Below, piece after piece: positions 7,138-15,324 of a stretch of 25,413 nucleotides of DNA; the first letter of the stretch is position 1, and every line of letters begins with the position of its first letter. Where the stretch lies: NCBI GenBank assembly GCA_028289745.1, contig JANQOD010000024.1, forward strand, positions 1-25,413, in the 5' to 3' direction. The notes under the pieces were generated by a model. That model had not been told where the DNA came from and made no database searches. It saw nothing but the letters and a program-made list of their open reading frames with translations. The DNA comes from Allomuricauda sp. GTDB taxonomy: Bacteria > Bacteroidota > Bacteroidia > Flavobacteriales > Flavobacteriaceae. The translations under genes were made by a program, and so were the position numbers.

Positions 7138-7182
7138 TTTAGTGCTCTTACAGCTGTATTTAGGGCAGCTATATACAGTTTT

Positions 7183-8046
7183 TTATACATCACACCGTAA
7201 AAAGGCATCTTTTAATGCTTCGATCTTATCCTCCCAAGTGGGAATAAACTCTTGGGCCACATACCCTTCAAATCCCGTGTCTAAAATGGCCTTCATAATG
7301 GCGGGGTAATACAGCTCTTGCGTCTCATCGATTTCATGGCGCCCCGGTACGCCGGCGGTATGGTAATGCCCGAAATAGGGGTGGTAGTTTTGAATGCTTC
7401 TGATGATGTCGCCCTCTTGTATCTGCATATGGTAGATATCATAGAGCAGTTTAAAATGGTCACTGCCCAAATGCTTGCAGAGTTCAACGCCCCAAAGACT
7501 GTTGTCACACATATAATCGGGGTGGTTGACTTGGTTGAACAGTTCCATCTGAATGACCACCCCGTGCTTTTCTGCCAAGGGCATGATCTGCGAGAGCCCA
7601 TCGACACAATGCTGTAGCCCGACATAATCGTTCATGCCCCGTCGGTTGCCACTGAAGCAGATTAGGTTGGTATAGCCCGCATTGGCTACTTGGGGTATGA
7701 TGGCTTTGTAATTCTCAATGAGCTGTTCGTGGTATTGGGGGTCGTTCCACCCTTCGGTAAGGCTGATTTCGGCCCCATTGCACATTGAACAGTGAATGTC
7801 ATATTTTTTGAGCAATGGCCAATCTTTCGGTCCGATGAGGTCGATGGCCTTGATGCCCAGGTCATTCAGTACCCTTAAAAGGTCTTCTAAGGGCATATGG
7901 CTGAAACACCATTGGCAGACACTGTGGTTGATATTATTTTTGAGTTTGAAATCTTTATATGGTTCGGTGTTTTGACCCATGGCCGATGATGTTATCATAC
8001 CTGCCGTACCAGCGGCAGTGGTCGCCATAAAATTTCTTCGCTTCAT
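7183..8046 (-). CDS. Tat-exported hydroxypyruvate isomerase-like TIM-barrel protein
   Basis: Sugar-phosphate isomerase/epimerase superfamily (AP endonuclease family 2 TIM barrel), closest in motif to hydroxypyruvate isomerase, which interconverts hydroxypyruvate and tartronate semialdehyde. Metal and catalytic residues expected for this fold are visible: Glu168 in VIQMELFN, Asp203 and His206 in LLYDIYHMQ, His229 in GHYHTAGVPGRHE, and Glu266 in VAQEFIP. The start MKRRNFMATTAAGTAGMI is a twin-arginine signal (RRNF), so the protein is exported folded, unlike cytoplasmic Hyi. Such exported relatives are common in Bacteroidota and Planctomycetes sugar-degradation loci, and the true substrate is unknown. 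287 residues. The gene diverges from the 8091 gene with 44 bp between starts; its end is in the AT-rich patch. Confidence 0.85.
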   Translation of the reverse strand: MKRRNFMATTAAGTAGMITSSAMGQNTEPYKDFKLKNNINHSVCQWCFSHMPLEDLLRVLNDLGIKAIDLIGPKDWPLLKKYDIHCSMCNGAEISLTEGWNDPQYHEQLIENYKAIIPQVANAGYTNLICFSGNRRGMNDYVGLQHCVDGLSQIMPLAEKHGVVIQMELFNQVNHPDYMCDNSLWGVELCKHLGSDHFKLLYDIYHMQIQEGDIIRSIQNYHPYFGHYHTAGVPGRHEIDETQELYYPAIMKAILDTGFEGYVAQEFIPTWEDKIEALKDAFLRCDV

Positions 8047-8090
8047 AATTGGGTTTTATCGAGAGAAAAGATAGTACTTTAGAAAAACAA

Positions 8091-8327
8091 ATGGAAATAA
8101 GGCCCGATAGACAAAAACTACTCGAAATGGCCCATTACCGTATGCCATTCGGCAAATACAAAGACCGGTATTTGGTCGATTTGCCCATCGCGTATTTGGT
8201 ATGGTTCAAGAAAAAAGGATTTCCGAAGGGCAAGCTGGGCGACTATCTGCAGACGATGCTCGATATCAGGTCTAATGGGTTAGAACCTTTGATACGCAAA
8301 TTGCAGCAAGAATTTCCGAAAGAATGA
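8091..8327 (+). CDS. DUF3820 family small protein
   Basis: A 78-residue cytoplasmic protein. The core YRMPFGKYKDRYLVDLPIAYLVWFKKKGFPKGKLGDYLQTM matches DUF3820 (also labelled putative quorum-sensing-regulated virulence factor): the MPFGKYKG-like turn, then LxDLPxxYLxWFxxKGFPxGxLG. The family is common in Bacteroidota and gammaproteobacteria, with no established biochemical function. I chose ATG 8091, where the family homology begins; a TTG at 8051 would add 14 residues unlike the family. It lies 55 bp upstream of pyrG on the same strand and may be partly co-transcribed with it. Confidence 0.8.
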   Translation: MEIRPDRQKLLEMAHYRMPFGKYKDRYLVDLPIAYLVWFKKKGFPKGKLGDYLQTMLDIRSNGLEPLIRKLQQEFPKE

Positions 8328-8350
8328 CCCCGATTTCTTATCGCAATTTG

Positions 8351-8358
8351 TATCTTTA
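8351..8358 (+). promoter_or_regulatory. Likely pyrG promoter -7 box
   Basis: TATCTTTA differs at one base from TAnnTTTG and lies 25 nt before the pyrG ATG, with a TTTC at 8334-8337 near the -33 position. Spacing is acceptable for the Bacteroidota housekeeping sigma factor. Confidence 0.45.
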
Positions 8359-8382
8359 CACCCCGTAACAGTACCTCTTACC

Positions 8383-10020
8383 ATGTCACAGACCAAGTAC
8401 ATTTTCGTTACGGGCGGAGTAACTTCTTCATTAGGAAAGGGAATCATCGCGGCTTCATTGGCCAAACTCTTGCAAGCCAGGGGCTATCGTACCACCATTC
8501 AAAAATTGGATCCTTACATCAATGTGGACCCGGGCACATTGAACCCCTATGAACATGGCGAGTGCTACGTCACCGAAGATGGAGCCGAGACCGATTTGGA
8601 TCTTGGCCATTATGAACGCTTTTTGAACGTGCGCACTTCGCAGGCCAATAACGTGACCACTGGTAGGATCTACCAAAGTGTTATCGAAAAAGAACGTCGT
8701 GGTGAGTTTTTGGGCAAAACGGTACAGGTGGTGCCCCATATCACCAATGAGATAAAAGAGCGTATTCAGATTTTGGGCAACAGTGGCGACTATGACATTG
8801 TCATCACCGAGATTGGGGGTACCGTGGGCGATATTGAATCATTGCCCTATATCGAGGCCGTGCGGCAATTGCTTTGGGAACTGGGCGAGAACAATGGCAT
8901 TGTGGTGCACTTGACCTTGGTGCCTTTCTTATCGGCCGCGGGTGAGTTGAAGACGAAGCCCTCGCAGCACTCGGTAAAAACCCTGATGGAGAGCGGTATC
9001 AAGGCCGATATTTTAGTGTGCCGAACCGAGCACGAGATATCTGATGAGATCAGAAACAAACTGGCACTGTTCTGCAATGTCAGACGAGAGGCGGTAATAC
9101 AATCCATTGATGCCTCCACGATTTATGACGTGCCCTTGATGATGTATGAGGAAGGATTGGATACCGTGGCATTGAACAAATTGGCTTTGCCTGATAGTAG
9201 CACACCCAATCTAGACCAATGGACGGCATTTTTGGAACGCCATAAAAATCCGAAACACAAGGTCACCATCGGGCTCATTGGGAAGTATGTTGAATTACAA
9301 GATTCGTACAAATCGATTTTAGAGTCGTTCATCCATGCCGGTGCCGCCAATGAGGTCGAGGTAAATGTGCGCAGCATCCATTCAGAATACATCACGGTCA
9401 ATACCCTCGACAAAAAAATGATGGGCCTTGACGGTATCTTGGTGGCCCCGGGGTTTGGTGAACGAGGCATTGAAGGCAAGATTATGGCGGTACGCTATGC
9501 CCGCGAGAATGACATTCCCTTTTTGGGGATCTGTTTGGGCATGCAAATGGCGGTCATTGAATTTGCCCGTAATATTTTAGGGTTGCATGAGGCTAACTCA
9601 ACAGAAATGGATGAGGCAACCCCGCACCCTGTCATCAGTTTGATGGAAGCGCAAAAGTCGGTCGTCGACAAGGGGGGTACCATGAGACTCGGTGCTTGGG
9701 GCTGTGAGCTAACCCCAAGTACATTGGTGCACGAGGCCTATCACGGAGCGACCCATATCGAAGAACGGCACCGCCATCGTTTTGAATTCAACAACGATTA
9801 CAAGGCAGCTTTTGAAGAAGCGGGTCTGGTCGCTTCGGGCATCAATGCTGAAACAGGTTTGGTCGAGATCATCGAATTGCCATCGCATCCTTGGTTTGTA
9901 GGGGTGCAGTACCACCCTGAGTACAAGAGCACCGTTGCAAATCCGCACCCTTTGTTCGTGGGCTTTGTGAAGGCCGTTCTGGCACAGAAGCGACAACAAA
10001 CAAATGCCAGTTTGGCATAA
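8383..10020 (+). CDS. pyrG: CTP synthase
   Basis: Makes CTP from UTP with ATP and glutamine in the cytoplasm. The N-terminal synthetase (amidoligase) domain begins MSQTKYIFVTGGVTSSLGKG, carrying the GGVTSSLGKG ATP loop, then KLDPYINVDPGT and HGECYVTEDGAETDLDLGHYERF, all invariant PyrG blocks. The class I glutaminase domain follows (from about 290): nucleophile Cys384 in FLGICLGMQMAVIEFARN, and His511/Glu513 in GVQYHPEYKS. Length of 545 residues is normal and I see no damage. ATG 8383 starts exactly where homologues start. yidC follows after 63 bp and appears to have its own promoter. Confidence 0.98.
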   Translation: MSQTKYIFVTGGVTSSLGKGIIAASLAKLLQARGYRTTIQKLDPYINVDPGTLNPYEHGECYVTEDGAETDLDLGHYERFLNVRTSQANNVTTGRIYQSVIEKERRGEFLGKTVQVVPHITNEIKERIQILGNSGDYDIVITEIGGTVGDIESLPYIEAVRQLLWELGENNGIVVHLTLVPFLSAAGELKTKPSQHSVKTLMESGIKADILVCRTEHEISDEIRNKLALFCNVRREAVIQSIDASTIYDVPLMMYEEGLDTVALNKLALPDSSTPNLDQWTAFLERHKNPKHKVTIGLIGKYVELQDSYKSILESFIHAGAANEVEVNVRSIHSEYITVNTLDKKMMGLDGILVAPGFGERGIEGKIMAVRYARENDIPFLGICLGMQMAVIEFARNILGLHEANSTEMDEATPHPVISLMEAQKSVVDKGGTMRLGAWGCELTPSTLVHEAYHGATHIEERHRHRFEFNNDYKAAFEEAGLVASGINAETGLVEIIELPSHPWFVGVQYHPEYKSTVANPHPLFVGFVKAVLAQKRQQTNASLA

Positions 10021-10031
10021 ACTGCCTTTTT
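10008..10031 (+). terminator. Weak terminator at the pyrG stop
   Basis: CAGTTT (10008-10013) pairs with AAACTG (10019-10024) across the pyrG TAA stop (10018-10020), followed by CC and five Ts. A competing stem, ATGCCA 10004-10009 with TGGCAT 10013-10018, overlaps it. The stems are short, so termination would be partial. Confidence 0.35.
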
Positions 10032-10044
10032 GGACATATATTTG
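10011..10044 (+). promoter_or_regulatory. yidC promoter, Bacteroidota type
   Basis: TTTG at 10011-10014 (-33) and TATATTTG at 10037-10044 (-7, perfect TAnnTTTG) are separated by 22 nt, within the usual range. Transcription would start near 10051, giving a leader of about 33 nt before ATG 10084. The -33 box lies inside the end of pyrG and in its terminator-like stem. Confidence 0.7.
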
Positions 10045-10083
10045 CAGGCTGAACATACCGAATAGATCGCACAATAAGATTTC

Positions 10084-11949
10084 ATGGAAGAAAAGAAACT
10101 CGACCTCAATTCGATAATAGGGTTTGTCCTTATTTTCGGAATTCTCCTTTTTTGGTTTTACATGACCAAGCCCACCCCTGAAGAGTTGGAGGCCGAAAAA
10201 GCCAAGCAAGAACAGGTCGAAGCCGAGAAGAAGGTACAAGAGGTGCCCAAAGAAGAGGTTACGGCCGAAACAAAAACGGTAAACCTGAACGATTCTACCG
10301 CTGTTGCCGGATACAAGGCTTCGGTCGGGGCCTTTGGTTTTACCCAAACAAGAGAAGGTACCTCGGTACTTGAGAACGACTTGCTCTATCTGGCCATTTC
10401 AAATAAGGGAGGGCAGGTTGTCGAAGCACGGATGAAGAATTTCGTAAACTTTGATTCTTTGCCCGTGTACTTGGTCAAGGACGGCAATGCTGATTTTGGC
10501 ATTTCTTTCTCGACCAATGATAACCGTGTGCTGAACACCTCGCAACTGTACTTTGAGCCCTCATTGACCAAAAGCGGTGAAAACCAAGTGTTGTCGATGA
10601 AGGCAAAGGTCTCTGAAAACCAGTTCTTGGAATACCGCTATGAAATGAAGCCAAACGACTATCTTGTCGATTTCACGGTACGCTCCCAAGGCCTGAACGG
10701 TATCATTAACAGCACAAGGCCCATTGCACTGGAATGGCAGATGAAAGGCCGTCGGCGGGGCAAAAGCGTTCAATATGAGAACCGTTATACCCGTTTGACC
10801 TATAACCATGACGGTGGCAAGATCAGCAAACTCTCTGAAGGCAGTGAACTGGATGAAGAGACCGAAGAAAACATAAAATGGCTGTCATACCGCCAGCACT
10901 TTTTCAGTGCCATTTTAGCGACCGATGAACCTTTTAAAACGGCTGAGCTGCTCTCAAAAAACCTGGTCGAAGAAGAGACCAAAGAACAATTGTTCACCAA
11001 AGAGTACCAGTCTATAGCACCATTGGAACTGAAAGGAGGCGAACTGGCCCAGAACATGCACTGGTACTATGGCCCGACCGATGCCAAAGTGTTGGATGAT
11101 CATAAAGAGCTGGGGCTGGTAGAGTCCATTCCCTTTGGTTGGGGCATTTTTGGTTGGATCAACCGTTTTGTCTTCACGCCCTTTTTCAATTTCTTGAGCG
11201 GTTTCTTGCCACATGGTATCGCCATTATTCTCATGACCATCGTGGTGCGGTTGGCCTTATCGCCCGTGACCTACAAATCATATCTCTCACAGGCCAAGAT
11301 GAAGGTGTTGAAACCTGAGATCACAGAGATCAATGAAAAGTACAAAGACAATGCGATGAAAAAGCAGCAAGAGACCATGAAGCTATATAACAAGGCAGGG
11401 GTGAGCCCGATGAGCGGTTGTATACCCGCGTTTCTGCAGCTTCCCATTTTTTATGCGCTGTTCATGTTCTTCCCGACTTCGTTTGCGCTGCGGCAGAAAT
11501 CGTTTTTATGGGCAGAGGATCTTTCGTCTTATGATTCCATCTTTACGTTACCGTTCACGATTCCCTTTTATGGTGACCATGTGAGCCTTTTCCCTATTTT
11601 GGCGTCGGTGGCCATCTTCTTTTATATGATGATGACCACAGGCCAGAGCATGCAGATGCAACAACAGCCCGGTATGCCCAATATGAAGTTCATCATGTAC
11701 CTGTCGCCGGTCATCATGTTGGTGTTCTTCAACAACTATGCGAGTGGGCTGAGCCTCTATTATTTCATCTCAAACCTGATTACCATCTTCATCATGCTGG
11801 CCATCAAGAACTATATCTTGGATGAGGACAAGATCCATGCCCAAATTCAAGAGAACAAAAAGAAGCCTAAAAAAGAGAACAGGTTTCAGCGTAAGATGCG
11901 CGAGATGATGGAGCAGGCAGAGGAGCAAAAAAAGACTGGAAAAAGATAA
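10084..11949 (+). CDS. yidC: Membrane protein insertase YidC
   Basis: Inserts and folds inner-membrane proteins, alone or with SecYEG. The 621-residue layout is that of Gram-negative YidC: an N-terminal membrane anchor (about residues 11-27, IIGFVLIFGILLFWFYM), a charged linker rich in E/K, a large periplasmic beta domain (about 75-345), then the conserved five-helix core. The hydrophilic-groove Arg is Arg389 in TIVVRLALSPVTYKS; the C1 loop QAKMKVLKPEITEINEKYKDN, GCIPAFLQLPIFYALF and FNNYASGLSLYYFISN follow. The tail is strongly basic (KKKPKKENRFQRKMREM...KKTGKR), a ribosome-binding-type extension. pyrG lies upstream; yidC has its own promoter. No abnormal feature. Confidence 0.97.
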   Translation: MEEKKLDLNSIIGFVLIFGILLFWFYMTKPTPEELEAEKAKQEQVEAEKKVQEVPKEEVTAETKTVNLNDSTAVAGYKASVGAFGFTQTREGTSVLENDLLYLAISNKGGQVVEARMKNFVNFDSLPVYLVKDGNADFGISFSTNDNRVLNTSQLYFEPSLTKSGENQVLSMKAKVSENQFLEYRYEMKPNDYLVDFTVRSQGLNGIINSTRPIALEWQMKGRRRGKSVQYENRYTRLTYNHDGGKISKLSEGSELDEETEENIKWLSYRQHFFSAILATDEPFKTAELLSKNLVEEETKEQLFTKEYQSIAPLELKGGELAQNMHWYYGPTDAKVLDDHKELGLVESIPFGWGIFGWINRFVFTPFFNFLSGFLPHGIAIILMTIVVRLALSPVTYKSYLSQAKMKVLKPEITEINEKYKDNAMKKQQETMKLYNKAGVSPMSGCIPAFLQLPIFYALFMFFPTSFALRQKSFLWAEDLSSYDSIFTLPFTIPFYGDHVSLFPILASVAIFFYMMMTTGQSMQMQQQPGMPNMKFIMYLSPVIMLVFFNNYASGLSLYYFISNLITIFIMLAIKNYILDEDKIHAQIQENKKKPKKENRFQRKMREMMEQAEEQKKTGKR

Positions 11950-11977
11950 AAATCCTAGGGAACTTTTTAAAACGAAA

Positions 11978-11997
11978 CTTCCCCCTTTCGGGGGAAG
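11978..11997. terminator. Strong GC hairpin after yidC
   Basis: CTTCCCCC (11978-11985) pairs perfectly with GGGGGAAG (11990-11997), loop TTTC. On the + strand no T-run follows. Read on the - strand the loop is GAAA (a stable tetraloop) and the tail is TTTCGTTTT, so it is a better terminator for - strand transcripts; it may also stabilise the yidC mRNA 3' end. Confidence 0.5.
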
Positions 11998-12088
11998 CCT
12001 CTACCACTATAGGTATAGTTTGGAAAGATTCGGGACTTCAAAGATGCGGTATAAATACTTCACAGAAAATTAATAGTTGTCAAGAGTG

Positions 12089-12190
12089 TATTTTTGTATG
12101 GCAAAAAAGAGCCTTTTGATGTGTGATCGATGAGTGGTAGATACTATCGATAAAAAGCCCTTGGAAACAGCGTTTCCAAGGGCTTTTATC
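12089..12190 (+). ncRNA. Candidate small RNA between yidC and the FAS1 gene
   Basis: A perfect -7 box TATTTTTG (12089-12096) is followed by a potential stem ATCGAT-G-AGT (12127-12136) with ACT-ATCGAT (12143-12151), and then by the strong terminator at 12153-12187 with a TTTT tail on the + strand. A transcript of about 90 nt would result. No good -33 box is visible, and the only frame inside (ATG 12098, 11 codons) is too short to call. Confidence 0.3.
12153..12187. terminator. Bidirectional intrinsic terminator
   Basis: AAAAGCCCTTGGAAAC (12153-12168) pairs perfectly over 16 bp with GTTTCCAAGGGCTTTT (12172-12187), loop AGC. T-runs occur on both strands. It lies 31 nt past the stop of the six-domain FAS1 gene (- strand) and would also stop + strand transcripts from yidC or the candidate small RNA. 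Confidence 0.92.
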
Positions 12191-12218
12191 ATAATCGTAG
12201 TAATTACAAAATCAACTA

Positions 12219-15197
12219 TCAATGCAGTACATCGATCACCTCTTGTGGCAGCAATACCTTATCGATTAAATGCACGATTCCGTTACTGGCCTCATTGTCT
12301 GGCGCTATGACCTCGGCATTGATATGGGTTTTATCCCTGATGAACACACCATGGTTAAGGATGACCGTTACGTCTTCACCTTGAACAGTGTGCAACCGTT
12401 GATGGTTTTTCAAATCTGAAGAGGCCAAGGCGGCCCCGGAAACCACATGATAGGTCAATATCTTGGCCAGCAATTCTTTTTCGGCCGGGGTATCAAAGTC
12501 GTCTAGACCGTGATAGTCATCTCCCAAATCATGTAAGAGGTTGGCAAATGCTTGGTTTGTCGGCGCAAAAACGGTGAAGGGACCATCACCGCCCAATACG
12601 CCTACCAATCCGGCATCAGCTTGAACAAGAGCGTCGACCAATAGGCTCAGATCATCAACAGATTGTGCCAATTCAACAATATTGGGCACTTGGGGGGTCA
12701 GCGCATCGATGGCCGATTGCGGCAACAGTACCTTGTCGATGACATGTACCACCCCGTTGCTGGCGGCTATATCGGCGATATCGACTTCGGCATCATCATC
12801 AGTGGCATCTTCTATATACACACCGTCGTCGATATCGATAGTTACTTTTTCACCCTGTAAGGTTTCGATTTGTTGACCATCCATCAGGTCGGTTGAGAAG
12901 GCTGCCGTGCCCGAAATCACATGATAGGTCAAGATATCGACCAAGAGCGCTTTTTCTTCGGCCGTATCGAAATCTGCAAGACTATGGTATTCATCTCCCA
13001 ACTCCTCCAATAACTCAACAAAGGCATGATTGGTAGGTGCAAAAACAGTGAAAGGACCTTCACCACCTAGCGCTTCTACCAGTCCGGCATCTGCCTGAAC
13101 CAATGCATCGACCAATAGACTCAGATCATCGGTCTCTACAGCTATTTCCACTATGGTCTTAAGCTGCAGTTGGGCAACAAAGTCAACGGCTGACTGTGGC
13201 AACAATACCTTGTCGATGATGTGAACCACCCCGTTGCTGGCGGCGATATCGGCGATATCGACATCGGCATCATCATCAGTGGCATCTTCAATATACACAC
13301 CGCTGTCGATACCTATAGTTACTTTTTCACCTTGAAGGGTTTCGATTTGTTGCCCATCCATCAGATCGGTCGAGAAGGCCGCAGCGCCTGCAACCACATG
13401 GTATTTCAAGATGTCGATGAGCAAGTTGATTTCTTCTTGGGTATCGAAGTCTACAAGACTATGGTAGTCATCGCCCAATACCTCCAATAATTCAACAAAG
13501 GCATGGTTGGTAGGTGCAAATACCGTGAATGGCCCTTCTCCACTCAATGCCTCTACCAGTCCGGCATCTGCAGCGATCAATGCATCGACCAACAAGCTAA
13601 GGTCATCGGTCTCTATGGCGATTTCAACGATGTTCTTTAACTGCAGCTCCGCTAAGAAATCAACAGCTGATTGGGGCAACAATACCTTGTTGATAATATG
13701 AACCACACCATTGCTGGCCTCAACATCGGGCAGGGTAACTGTTGCGCCCTCACCTGTGGCATCAACAATGTGCACCATTCCATCTTTGATGCTAACGGTG
13801 ACATCACTGCCATTTACGGTAGTGATCATTTGCCCATCACTCAGGTCGGTAGAAAATGCGGCCACACCGGCTACTACATGATATTTCAGAATATCGATTA
13901 GTAAATCAATTTCTTCTTGGGTGTCAAAGTCGGCCAAGCTGTTGTAATCGTCGCCAAGAGCACCCAACAAGGCCACAAATGCATCATTGGTCGGTGCAAA
14001 AACCGTAAAGGGACCTTCACCGCTCAATGTCTCGACCAGACCGGCATCTGCAGCGATCAATGCCTCGACCAGAACACTGAGGTCTTCCGTTTCTTGGGCA
14101 ATTTCTACAATGTTCTTTTTTTGTAAAGACGCTACAAAATCGATAGCGGACTGAGGTAATAAAACTTTGTCGATGGTATGGGCCACGCCATTGGAGGCAA
14201 TGATATCAGTACCTGTAATATTTGCGTTTGTATCAGAAGCATCGCCGATGACAAAGGCATCTCCCTCAGCAATAATTTCTATCTTGTTTTCAGCTAAGGC
14301 AGTGGCTACTTCGCCTTCAGCTAAATCGGCTGCCAAGACTTTTGCAGGAATGACATGGTATAGCAGAATATCTGTCAAGAGTGCAATCTCTTCGTCGGTA
14401 TCGAAATCGTCGAGACTGTTGTAGTCGTCTCCCAATGCATCCAAAAGTGCGATAAAGGCATGGTCGGTCGGCGCAAATACCGTGAACGGTCCTTCCCCTG
14501 ATAAGGTCTCTACCAATTCTGCCTTAATCACGGCCGCTTCCAGAGCAGAGAGCGATTCGGCTTCGACTACGATTTCAACCAAGTTTTTGGTCTCATCGCC
14601 CATATCATCGGCATTCAGGGCATCGATGACGGCTTGGGGCAGTAATACTTTACCGATGACATGTACGATTCCGTTGCTTGTGCCCACATCAGGTATGATT
14701 ACCTCGGCATCGGTATCGGTGGCATCATCTAAAAAAACCCCGCCATCAAGTGAAACAGTGATTTTTTCACCTTGCACCGTAGTAAGCTCTTGTCCCTCGC
14801 TCAAATCGGTTGAGGCTGCTGCAGCTCCTGCGATCACGTGGTACTGCAGTATGGTAGCCAGCAAAGTTTTTTCTTCTGGGGAGTCAAAATCTTCGAGGGA
14901 ATCAAATCCGTCCAAAGAAGCAAGAAGTGCATTGAAAGCTTCATTGGTGGGCGCAAATACAGTAAAGGGTCCGTCACCTGCAAGGGTACCCAAGAGGTCT
15001 GAACCATCATTTTCGTCAGCCTTTGTAAGAGCTGCCACAAGACTGCTCAAGGCATCTGTGTTCTGTGCGGTCACTACAATGTTCGAAGTGTTTTGTTGAC
15101 CTAGGTCGTCGTTGTCATCCTCTTCGCTACAGGAAAAGAATAAAGAAAATGTCAGGGCCAGTAAGAACAAGCCCTTTAGAGAAATGAACTTTTTCAT
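12219..15197 (-). CDS. Six-domain fasciclin (FAS1) surface lipoprotein
   Basis: Predicted outer-surface lipoprotein built of six FAS1 (fasciclin/beta-Ig-H3) domains, a fold used for adhesion or matrix binding. The signal peptide ends in SLFFSC (Cys23) and is followed by SEEDDNDD, the acidic surface-export type signal of Bacteroidota lipoproteins. Each repeat has the FAS1 marks: GEGPFTVFAPT-N-x-AF, then YHV(I/V) about 45 residues later, and a closing ASNGVVHIIDKVLLPQ. TVFAPT motifs fall near residues 77, 238, 397, 556, 716 and 874, so the period is about 160 residues. Repeats 4 and 5 are nearly identical over DLMDGQQIETLQGEKVTI and the following IEDATDDDA block. The start is ATG 15197; a TTG at 15203 adds two residues. 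Ligand is unknown. A terminator upstream (15275-15314) separates it from the neighbouring FAS1 gene. Confidence 0.93.
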   Translation of the reverse strand: MKKFISLKGLFLLALTFSLFFSCSEEDDNDDLGQQNTSNIVVTAQNTDALSSLVAALTKADENDGSDLLGTLAGDGPFTVFAPTNEAFNALLASLDGFDSLEDFDSPEEKTLLATILQYHVIAGAAAASTDLSEGQELTTVQGEKITVSLDGGVFLDDATDTDAEVIIPDVGTSNGIVHVIGKVLLPQAVIDALNADDMGDETKNLVEIVVEAESLSALEAAVIKAELVETLSGEGPFTVFAPTDHAFIALLDALGDDYNSLDDFDTDEEIALLTDILLYHVIPAKVLAADLAEGEVATALAENKIEIIAEGDAFVIGDASDTNANITGTDIIASNGVAHTIDKVLLPQSAIDFVASLQKKNIVEIAQETEDLSVLVEALIAADAGLVETLSGEGPFTVFAPTNDAFVALLGALGDDYNSLADFDTQEEIDLLIDILKYHVVAGVAAFSTDLSDGQMITTVNGSDVTVSIKDGMVHIVDATGEGATVTLPDVEASNGVVHIINKVLLPQSAVDFLAELQLKNIVEIAIETDDLSLLVDALIAADAGLVEALSGEGPFTVFAPTNHAFVELLEVLGDDYHSLVDFDTQEEINLLIDILKYHVVAGAAAFSTDLMDGQQIETLQGEKVTIGIDSGVYIEDATDDDADVDIADIAASNGVVHIIDKVLLPQSAVDFVAQLQLKTIVEIAVETDDLSLLVDALVQADAGLVEALGGEGPFTVFAPTNHAFVELLEELGDEYHSLADFDTAEEKALLVDILTYHVISGTAAFSTDLMDGQQIETLQGEKVTIDIDDGVYIEDATDDDAEVDIADIAASNGVVHVIDKVLLPQSAIDALTPQVPNIVELAQSVDDLSLLVDALVQADAGLVGVLGGDGPFTVFAPTNQAFANLLHDLGDDYHGLDDFDTPAEKELLAKILTYHVVSGAALASSDLKNHQRLHTVQGEDVTVILNHGVFIRDKTHINAEVIAPDNEASNGIVHLIDKVLLPQEVIDVLH
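12547..14977 (-). repeat. Tandem in-gene repeat, about 480-bp period (FAS1 units)
   Basis: The coding block for the TVFAPT motif recurs near 12547, 13019, 13497, 13976, 14454 and 14935, spacing 472-481 bp. DNA similarity is highest between the units around 12720-12900 and 13199-13380, where long stretches are identical, pointing to recent duplication or gene conversion between domains 4 and 5. Confidence 0.85.
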
Positions 15198-15274
15198 AAT
15201 CAAATTTTATAGTGTTACTAGTTGTTTTAAGGCACAAACAGACCAAGGCAAGAATAAGATGTGGGGTATAGATC

Positions 15275-15314
15275 AAAAAGTAAGGGCAAGGATTTGAGAT
15301 AAATCCCCGCCCTT
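15275..15314 (-). terminator. Terminator of the three-domain FAS1 gene
   Basis: AAGGGCAAGGATTT (15282-15295) pairs with AAATCCCCGCCCTT (15301-15314), 14 bp including two G-U pairs on the - strand transcript, loop of five. On the - strand a T-run (complement of 15275-15279) follows after a short AC spacer; on the + strand there is none. Hence it stops the gene ending at 15325. Confidence 0.85.
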
Positions 15315-15324
15315 TATCAATTAG

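Noticed and set aside
7151..7180. Terminator-like stem CTGTAT...ATACAG with a T-run on the + strand
   Set aside because: Nothing is transcribed into it on the + strand; for the - strand gene ending at 7183 the tail lacks Ts, and competing weak stems exist.
9709..10347. 212-codon - strand frame across the pyrG end and yidC start
   Set aside because: Covers two conserved + strand genes and the yidC promoter; the low-complexity L/F run is the complement of the yidC E/K linker.
12098..12133. 11-codon peptide MAKKSLLMCDR
   Set aside because: It starts only 2 nt after the -7 box, before the expected transcript start, and is too short to support.
14482..15099. 205-codon + strand frame inside the six-domain FAS1 gene
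   Set aside because: Ser/Ala/Thr-rich mirror of the repeats, recurring in related form in each unit; the - strand frame shows clear FAS1 motifs.
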